A DNA stretch of 6,806 bases from an uncultured Collinsella sp. (GTDB taxonomy: Bacteria; Actinomycetota; Coriobacteriia; Coriobacteriales; Coriobacteriaceae), in contig CABUMZ010000102.1 in assembly GCA_902492825.1 (NCBI GenBank), positions 1 through 6,806 on the forward strand, written 5' to 3'. The position numbers and the translations under genes are program-made. The notes under the pieces are model-generated. The model saw nothing but the letters and a program-made list of their open reading frames with translations. It searched no databases and was not told where the DNA came from. Shown one piece after another: positions 1-4,328 of this stretch (position 1 is its first letter; each line of letters opens with the position of its first letter).

Positions 1-189
1 TTGTACGATGCGCAGCCCCAGGCGCGGCGCGGCATCGTGTTCGGCGCAGTGCAGTTTCTTGGCAAACTGCAGCCTAAGAACGTCGAGCCCGTAGCCCGTC
101 GCGCGCAGCGCGAGCCCCAGCGCAGCCGTCGTCTTGCCCTTGCCGTCGCCTGTATAGATTTGAACCTTGCCGACTTACAGTGATGCCAT
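1..189 (-). CDS. cobO: Cob(I)alamin adenosyltransferase (CobO/BtuR type), 5' part only, with an early in-frame stop
   Basis: Reading the minus strand from 174 down to 1 gives 58 open codons that begin VGKVQIYTGDGKGKTTAALG. This is the N-terminus and P-loop (GDGKGKTT) of the CobO/BtuR/CobP family, followed by the family's helix (LALRATGYG) and a strand ending in LQF. Such enzymes transfer the adenosyl group of ATP to cob(I)alamin or cobyrinate in the cytoplasm, the last step in making coenzyme B12. The best start is ATG at 189-187, with an AAAGGA Shine-Dalgarno (195-200) five bases upstream. However, the codons then read ATG GCA TCA CTG TAA, so translation would stop after four residues, and no ATG, GTG or TTG follows in frame before the window edge. 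Either one base is changed (a TAA that should be sense), the gene is a pseudogene, or a non-canonical start is used. The C-terminal two thirds lie outside the window. It is divergent from ftsH. Family assignment is firm; intactness is doubtful. Confidence 0.8.
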
Positions 190-266
190 CTCTGTCCTTT
201 CGTGCCCGGCGTCGGTTTATCGCCGTCCGGGTTGGGTATTCTAGAAAGCATTATCAACCCCAGTAG

Positions 267-2174
267 ATGGAGTTCAAGCAGATGGAGATGGATGACAACA
301 AACGTAGACGGAATATGATTCTCTACGTGCTCATCGCCTTCGTCGTCTACCTCGTGCTCTCGACCGTTCTGTTCCCCAACATCGGTCACACGCAGCAGAT
401 TACGAAGGCCGATTACTCGACGTTTGTCAAAGCGCTCGATAAGAAGAGCGTCGACAAGGTCGAGTACAACACGGACGATTACTCGATTTATTACACCAAG
501 AAGGGCGAGGACGAGAACATCGCCTACAAGACGACCGGTGTGCCGAATGACGCGGGCTTTACCGATCGCGTGCTTGAGTCTGGCGCTTCGCTGGAGTCGG
601 TCGTTCCCGATAAAAACTCGGGTTTGATGACCTACTACCTGCTCACACTCATTCTTCCCATGGCGATTTTCTTCCTCATCGGTTGGTGGCTCAACCGCCG
701 CATGAAGAAGGCTATGGGCGATGACGGCCCGTCGATGAACTTTGGCGGCGGCGGTTTTGGCGGCGGCGGACTGGGTAAGTCCGGCGCGCGCGTGATCGCC
801 TCCAAGGACGTGGGCGTGACCTTTAAGGACGTCGCCGGTCAGGAAGAGGCCAAGGAGTCTCTCAAGGAGGTCGTCGACTTTCTGGAGAAGCCGCAGCGCT
901 ACGAGGAGATCGGCGCCAAGCTGCCGCGCGGTGCTCTCCTTGTTGGCCCTCCGGGTACCGGTAAGACCCTGCTTGCCAAGGCTGTTGCCGGCGAGGCCGG
1001 TGTTCCGTTCTTTAGCATTTCGGGCTCTGAGTTCGTTGAGATGTTTGTCGGTCGCGGCGCTGCTAAGGTTCGTGACCTGTTTAAGCAGGCCAAGGAAAAG
1101 GCACCGTGTATCGTCTTTATCGATGAGATCGATACCATCGGTAAGAAGCGCGATGGCGGCGGCTTTAGCGGCAACGACGAGCGCGAGCAGACGCTCAATC
1201 AGTTGCTGACCGAGATGGATGGCTTCGATAACCACAAGGGTATCGTTGTCCTTGCCGCAACCAACCGCCCCGACAGTCTCGATCCCGCTCTACTGCGTCC
1301 CGGTCGTTTTGACCGCCGCATCCCCGTCGAGCTGCCCGATCTGACCGGCCGCAAGAACATCCTCGAGCTGCATGCTAAGAGCGTGAAGACCGAGCCGCCG
1401 ATCGACCTGACCGCGATTGCCCGCGCCACGCCCGGTGCCTCGGGCGCCGACCTGGCCAATATCATCAACGAGGGCGCCCTGCGCGCCGTTCGCGAGGGTC
1501 GCAAGCGTGCAACCCAGGACGACTTCGAGGAGTCGGTGGAGGTCGTCATTGCCGGCCAACAGCGTAAGTCCACGGTGCTGTCCGACCACGAGAAGCAGGT
1601 CGTTTCTTATCACGAGATCGGCCATGCCATCGTTGCCGCTCGCCAGAAGGGCTCTGCGCCGGTCACGAAGATCACCATCGTGCCGCGCACGAGCGGTGCT
1701 CTTGGTTATACCATGCAGGTCGAGGAGGACGAGCGCTTCCTGACCACGCGCCAGGAGGTCCTGGACAAGCTCGCCGTCTATTGCGGTGGCCGTGCAGCCG
1801 AGGAGCTCATCTTTGGTGAGATGACGACCGGCGCCGCCAACGATATCGAGCAGGCCACCAAGCTCGCCCGTAACATGGTGACGCGCTTTGGTATGTCCGA
1901 TGAGTTTGGCATGATGGCACTCGGTACCGTTCAGAATGCGTACCTTAACCAGGACACGTCGCTCACCTGCGCCCCCGGTACGGCCGAGCGCGTGGACGCG
2001 ATTGTCGCCAAGCTGATCGAGGATGCGCACGACCGCGCCCTGCAGATCCTGAAGGAGAACAAGTTCAAGCTCCACGAGCTGGCTCGTTATCTGTACAAGA
2101 AGGAGACGATCACGGGCGAGGAGTTCATGAATCTCCTCACGCGCGAGAATCCGCTGATGCCCAAGCAGCAGTAA
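267..2174 (+). CDS. ftsH: ATP-dependent zinc metalloprotease FtsH
   Basis: Membrane-anchored AAA+ protease that unfolds and degrades damaged membrane proteins and selected soluble regulators, working as a hexamer facing the cytoplasm. Counting from ATG 267 (635 aa, normal length): basic N-terminus, TM1 about 17-36, extracytoplasmic domain about 40-118, TM2 about 119-141, Gly-rich linker 160-173, Walker A GPPGTGKT 227-234, pore loop FVG 260-262, Walker B IDEID 285-289, second region of homology about 331-350 with arginine fingers R347 and R350, protease motif HEIGH 449-453 with catalytic E450, and third zinc ligand D526 in GAANDIEQAT. The motif reads HEIGH where HEAGH is commoner; the ligands are unaffected. 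ATG 282 is a likelier true start than 267: it has GGAG (269-272) nine bases upstream, while 267 has no Shine-Dalgarno. A TATTCT at 237-242 could be a -10 box, but no good -35 is seen. The gene is monocistronic or weakly coupled to the next gene, as a hairpin follows it. Confidence 0.97.
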   Translation: MEFKQMEMDDNKRRRNMILYVLIAFVVYLVLSTVLFPNIGHTQQITKADYSTFVKALDKKSVDKVEYNTDDYSIYYTKKGEDENIAYKTTGVPNDAGFTDRVLESGASLESVVPDKNSGLMTYYLLTLILPMAIFFLIGWWLNRRMKKAMGDDGPSMNFGGGGFGGGGLGKSGARVIASKDVGVTFKDVAGQEEAKESLKEVVDFLEKPQRYEEIGAKLPRGALLVGPPGTGKTLLAKAVAGEAGVPFFSISGSEFVEMFVGRGAAKVRDLFKQAKEKAPCIVFIDEIDTIGKKRDGGGFSGNDEREQTLNQLLTEMDGFDNHKGIVVLAATNRPDSLDPALLRPGRFDRRIPVELPDLTGRKNILELHAKSVKTEPPIDLTAIARATPGASGADLANIINEGALRAVREGRKRATQDDFEESVEVVIAGQQRKSTVLSDHEKQVVSYHEIGHAIVAARQKGSAPVTKITIVPRTSGALGYTMQVEEDERFLTTRQEVLDKLAVYCGGRAAEELIFGEMTTGAANDIEQATKLARNMVTRFGMSDEFGMMALGTVQNAYLNQDTSLTCAPGTAERVDAIVAKLIEDAHDRALQILKENKFKLHELARYLYKKETITGEEFMNLLTRENPLMPKQQ

Positions 2175-2200
2175 AGCCGCGGCCGAGCCAGTAAACGCCG

Positions 2201-2238
2201 ACGCCCCATTTGAGCAGCTTACTCAAATGGGGCGTTTT
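2201..2238 (+). terminator. Intrinsic terminator after ftsH
   Basis: A perfect 14-bp stem pairs 2201-2214 with 2222-2235 (core CGCCCCATTTGAG against CTCAAATGGGGCG) around a 7-nt loop (CAGCTTA), then TTTT at 2235-2238. It starts 26 bases after the ftsH stop. The U-tract is short and interrupted by GC, so some readthrough into the next gene is plausible. Confidence 0.9.
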
Positions 2239-2255
2239 GCTTGAGAGGGATGGAA

Positions 2256-2711
2256 ATGAAGATCGTGGTGAGTGCCTGTTTGATGGGCGAGAGCTGCAAG
2301 TATAATGGGCTCGACAACTATCATCGCGAGTTGGTCGAGGCCTGCGAGCGTACAGGGACCGAGGTCCTCTTGGTGTGCCCTGAGGTCTTTGGGGGCCTGC
2401 CCACGCCGCGCAAGCCGTCCGAGATTGTGAACGGCGAGGTCTGTACCTGCGAGGGCGTGTCCGTTGACCTGGAATTTCGCCTAGGCGCCCAACGTGCGCT
2501 CGACATGTGCGAGCAGGCGGGTGGGCCGGAAGAGATCGCCGCGTGCATCCTGCAGGACCGTAGTCCCTCGTGCGGCGCGAGCCTCATCTACGACGGAACA
2601 TTCAGTGGCACCCTCACGGCGGGCAACGGCGTCTTCGTTGATTTACTGCTCCGCCACGGTTATCGCGTGATCCCGGTTAGCGAGTTCGACCCCAGCATGC
2701 TGGAGCAATAA
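2256..2711 (+). CDS. DUF523 family protein (TudS-like, predicted [4Fe-4S] protein)
   Basis: A 151-aa cytoplasmic protein of the DUF523 family. It shows the signature N-terminus SACLMGESCKYNG (C8, C14), the motif CPEVFGGLPTPR (41-52, with E43) and SPSCG near the C-terminus (C106). The characterised member, bacterial thiouracil desulfurase TudS, holds a [4Fe-4S] cluster with three cysteines at equivalent positions and removes sulfur from 2-thiouracil. Conservation of all three cysteines and the Glu suggests the same cofactor here; the physiological substrate is inferred, not shown. Further cysteines at 63, 65 and 97 are not part of that set. ATG 2256 is chosen because GAGAGG lies just upstream at 2243-2248; TTG 2241 and ATG 2250 are in frame but worse placed. 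Only 17 bases separate the ftsH terminator from the start, leaving no room for an ordinary promoter between them. Length matches single-domain family members. Confidence 0.9.
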   Translation: MKIVVSACLMGESCKYNGLDNYHRELVEACERTGTEVLLVCPEVFGGLPTPRKPSEIVNGEVCTCEGVSVDLEFRLGAQRALDMCEQAGGPEEIAACILQDRSPSCGASLIYDGTFSGTLTAGNGVFVDLLLRHGYRVIPVSEFDPSMLEQ

Positions 2712-2750
2712 AAAACCACCACAAGGGCACTGCTCCCTTGTGGTGGTTTT
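2712..2750. terminator. Bidirectional terminator between convergent genes
   Basis: A perfect 16-bp inverted repeat pairs 2712-2727 (AAAACCACCACAAGGG) with 2735-2750 around the 7-nt loop CACTGCT. The stem ends in A-T pairs, so each strand's transcript finishes in a U-run: TTTT on plus, and TTTTTT on minus because the A-run continues through 2710-2711. It abuts the TAA of the DUF523 gene and lies nine bases from the stop of the dehydrogenase, so it can serve both. The minus direction looks stronger. Confidence 0.93.
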
Positions 2751-2759
2751 GGGCTAGGC

Positions 2760-3842
2760 CTAGAGCGTGTGGCCGTAGGCGTTGGCGGCCTTGATGGCAG
2801 CGGCGAACTTCTTGTCGGTGAAGGGCTCCGGGTTGCCCTGCTTCCACTCGTTGGTGGCGTGTGCGTACTTGCACAGAGCAGGGATATCGGCCTCGGAAAG
2901 CCCGACCTGCTCAAGCGTCACGGGCAGGCCCATCTGCTTGTTAAAGGCGGCGTAGCGCTCAAGGTTCTCGGTGTCGCCCGTGTAGGCGAACAACACCAGC
3001 ACGCCCAGGCTTACGACTTCGCCGTGCAGGTAGGTGCCCTCACGCGGAATGCTGCAGGTGGCGTTGTAGAACGCGTGCGCCACGCTCGAGTTGTAGTAGT
3101 AATCGTTCTGGTTGGTCAGGTTCGAGACATAGCCCGTGTTGACCACGATGTCGAGCGCGATCTGCTTGACGGCCTCGCTCGACAGATTCTGACGAACGTC
3201 CTCAAGACCCTGAACACCGTAGGTAAACAGCGGCTCGGAACAGGTGTGGGCAAGCGCCAGGCCAAGACCGGCGGTGTGCTCCAAATTACCGGCGCTCGTT
3301 GCGTACTCGACCTCGGGCTGCTTGGACAGGGCATCGCCCACGCCGGCCCAGAAGTACTCCGCCGGAGCCTCGGCGATGATCTTGGGGTTGATGAAGATGT
3401 GCGCCGGTCGGTTGGGGTACGAATAGCCCTCGAGCGAGCCGTCGTCGTTGTACACGACGGCAATGGCGGTCGCGGCGGAGCAGTTGGAACAGATCGTCGG
3501 GACAGTGAAGACGATCTTCTTGAGCTCGATGGCCGCCGTCTTGACGGTGTCGAGCGCCTTTCCGCCGCCGCAGGCGATAAGAACATCAGCCTCCTGGCAG
3601 GCAGGGGAGTTCACGACCTTGGCGATATTGGCACGCGTACTGTTGGTGCCGTAGACGCGCGTCTCGAGAATTTCGACGTCGGTACCCGCCAGCGCAGCTC
3701 CGATACCGGGAAGTGCTGCGGCCAGTGCCCGCTTGCCACCGATGATCGCGACCTTCTTCGCGCCGTACTCGGCCAGCGCGCCGGGCAGCTCGTCAAAGCA
3801 ATCCTCGCCAACGGTGTAGTCGCTCATTCCAATCGTGCGCAT
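2760..3842 (-). CDS. Iron-containing (GldA-like) alcohol dehydrogenase family protein
   Basis: A 360-aa soluble NAD(P)-dependent dehydrogenase of the iron-containing/GldA superfamily. The N-terminal Rossmann-like domain carries the dinucleotide motif GGGKALDTVK (92-101). The C-terminal helical domain supplies three metal ligands at the spacing of glycerol dehydrogenase: D170 (GVGDAL), H256 (SVAHAF) and H273 (YLHGEV). Length and order match GldA (about 365 aa). In GldA the substrate-side motif reads TIASTDAP; here the aligned stretch is TICSNCSAA (116-124), so the Asp is replaced by Cys. The substrate may therefore not be glycerol; another polyol, an alcohol/aldehyde or a glycerol-phosphate-like substrate is possible, and no symbol is given. 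ATG 3842 is preferred because AGAAGG lies a few bases upstream; ATG 3827 is an alternative in-frame start. It is convergent with the DUF523 gene and divergent from ileS, so it is probably transcribed alone. No convincing promoter was found upstream. Confidence 0.93.
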   Translation of the reverse strand: MRTIGMSDYTVGEDCFDELPGALAEYGAKKVAIIGGKRALAAALPGIGAALAGTDVEILETRVYGTNSTRANIAKVVNSPACQEADVLIACGGGKALDTVKTAAIELKKIVFTVPTICSNCSAATAIAVVYNDDGSLEGYSYPNRPAHIFINPKIIAEAPAEYFWAGVGDALSKQPEVEYATSAGNLEHTAGLGLALAHTCSEPLFTYGVQGLEDVRQNLSSEAVKQIALDIVVNTGYVSNLTNQNDYYYNSSVAHAFYNATCSIPREGTYLHGEVVSLGVLVLFAYTGDTENLERYAAFNKQMGLPVTLEQVGLSEADIPALCKYAHATNEWKQGNPEPFTDKKFAAAIKAANAYGHTL

Positions 3843-3963
3843 AGCAACCTTCTTTCGTTCGATAAAGTGCTTTCAGGTATTTTGCTCTAAGAGAAGGTCC
3901 ACAGCCGCGAGAAATTTCGAACGTATAAAACCAGTGTTGAGGGTTTTTCGCCGGCGCTGAACG

Positions 3964-3972
3964 TGCTAGCAT
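3964..3972 (+). promoter_or_regulatory. Probable extended -10 promoter for the ileS leader
   Basis: TGCTAGCAT gives the extended -10 element TGn followed by TAGCAT (3967-3972). The stretch 17 bases upstream is T-rich (TTTTTC, 3944-3949) and a poor -35, as is common with extended -10 promoters. Transcription would begin near 3979, just ahead of the first T-box helix, which supports the placement. Confidence 0.55.
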
Positions 3973-4066
3973 ACTCCGCATAAGCGTTGATGGGGACGAG
4001 TAGTCGGCCGTCCGCATGCTACAGAGAGCGGGGAGCGCTGAGAACCCGTGCATGCGACCGATGAAA

Positions 4067-4069
4067 ATC
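4067..4069 (+). promoter_or_regulatory. T-box specifier codon ATC (isoleucine)
   Basis: ATC sits on the 3' side of the Stem I internal loop, after GAA of the loop-E motif and before a purine (A4070), the conserved position of the specifier. It pairs with anticodon GAU of tRNA-Ile and agrees with ileS downstream. Confidence 0.85.
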
Positions 4070-4197
4070 ACCCCGGAGCTGCGGTCCCAACGGACGTGCC
4101 GCGCAGGTTCGTCTTAGTAGACATCGCCGAGATGGTCGTCGATACAGACCAGCCGAGTAACGGATGCGAGCGCGCGGCGACGCGAGCGAGGGCATCT

Positions 4198-4265
4198 AAG
4201 CTGGGTCGTTAAGCGAAGAGCTTTTACGGACAGACTGTTCGTTTTGTGGCGCTTCGTCCCAGCTT
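4198..4265 (+). promoter_or_regulatory. T-box antiterminator with non-consensus bulge
   Basis: Helix A1 pairs AAGCTGGG (4198-4205) with CCCAGCTT (4258-4265), 8 perfect pairs. Helix A2 pairs GCGAAG (4213-4218) with CTTCGT (4252-4257), including one G-U pair. Between them, on the 5' side only, is a 7-nt bulge (4206-4212), exactly the geometry of the T-box antiterminator. The consensus there is GGG-TGGNACC-GCG; here it is GGG-TCGTTAA-GCG. A further hairpin, ACGGAC/GTTCGT (4226-4231 with 4237-4242), caps the element. The 3' arms overlap the terminator, so the two folds exclude each other. Architecture is intact, but the tRNA-binding bases are not. Confidence 0.82.
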
Positions 4266-4285
4266 GTAGGGACGGGCGCTTTTTT
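4249..4285 (+). terminator. Leader terminator (attenuator) of the ileS T-box
   Basis: CGTCCC (4255-4260) pairs with GGGACG (4269-4274) around the loop AGCTTGTA. The stem continues through T4254-G4275 and, with T4253 bulged, GCGC (4249-4252) with GCGC (4276-4279). TTTTTT follows at 4280-4285. The 5' arm is shared with the antiterminator, the usual T-box attenuator arrangement. Both arms are intact, so default termination before ileS should be efficient. Confidence 0.9.
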
Positions 4286-4295
4286 GGTGCCCAGA

Positions 4296-4309
4296 GGGCG
4301 TGCGCGCCC
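4296..4309 (+). other. Small hairpin between attenuator and ileS start
   Basis: GGGCG (4296-4300) pairs with CGCCC (4305-4309) around TGCG. It has no U-tract, so it is not a terminator. An alternative fold pairs GCCC (4289-4292) with GGGC (4296-4299). It ends 11 bases before the AAAGGGG Shine-Dalgarno (4318-4324), so it may tune mRNA stability or translation; no function is shown. Confidence 0.4.
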
Positions 4310-4328
4310 ATGACAAGAAAGGGGTACC

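Larger units (their letters stand above)
3980..4285 (+). promoter_or_regulatory. T-box leader (tRNA-Ile sensing) upstream of ileS
   Basis: This leader fills most of the gap before ileS and has the parts of a full-length transcriptional T-box in order. Stem I: lower helix GGGG 3992-3995 with CCCC 4071-4074, loop-E strands AGTA and GAA, middle helices TCGG/CCGA (4004-4007 with 4058-4061) and GCATGC/GCATGC (4014-4019 with 4050-4055), AG-rich bulge at 4023-4028, distal helix CGGG/CCCG (4029-4032 with 4045-4048) and apical GNTG (GCTG 4037-4040). The specifier codon is ATC at 4067-4069, followed by A, which reads tRNA-Ile(GAU) and fits the downstream gene. Stem II region: CTGCG/CGCAG (4079-4083 with 4102-4106), then small hairpins to 4150. 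Stem III: GATGC/GCATC (4163-4167 with 4192-4196). The antiterminator and terminator follow. In the family, uncharged tRNA bound by specifier and 3' end favours antitermination. The bulge that should bind the tRNA 3' end is altered here (separate entry). Confidence 0.9.

Noticed and set aside
1..183. A 60-codon plus-strand frame at the left edge
   Set aside because: The opposite strand encodes an unmistakable CobO P-loop; the plus-strand peptide is Arg/Gln/Ala-rich and is its complement.
449..453. HEIGH-type variant of FtsH as a sign of unusual protease activity
   Set aside because: The motif is at protein residues 449-453 of FtsH (the coordinates given are residue numbers). Zinc ligands H449, H453 and D526 and catalytic E450 are all present; the changed residue is a non-ligand position that varies in the family.
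1290..2075. A 261-codon minus-strand frame inside ftsH
   Set aside because: It is the complement of the FtsH protease domain coding sequence, with typical shadow composition and no own Shine-Dalgarno context or family motifs.
2769..3890. A 373-codon plus-strand frame opposite the alcohol dehydrogenase
   Set aside because: It is antisense to a gene with intact NAD and metal-binding motifs, has shadow-like composition (rich in Val, Gly, Leu, Asp, Arg) and lacks any domain signature.
3910..3923. AT-rich near-palindrome around GAAATTTC as an operator for the dehydrogenase gene
   Set aside because: Only the 8-base core is symmetric and it does not extend; no matching second site or clear promoter overlaps it, so a regulator site cannot be supported.
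4090..4102. CGGACGTGCCGCG as the T-box core sequence
   Set aside because: It resembles GGGTGGTACCGCG at 9 of 13 positions, but it lies inside the Stem II hairpin (GTCC/GGAC and CTGCG/CGCAG) and is far upstream of the terminator. The proper position, between helices A1 and A2, is 4206-4212.
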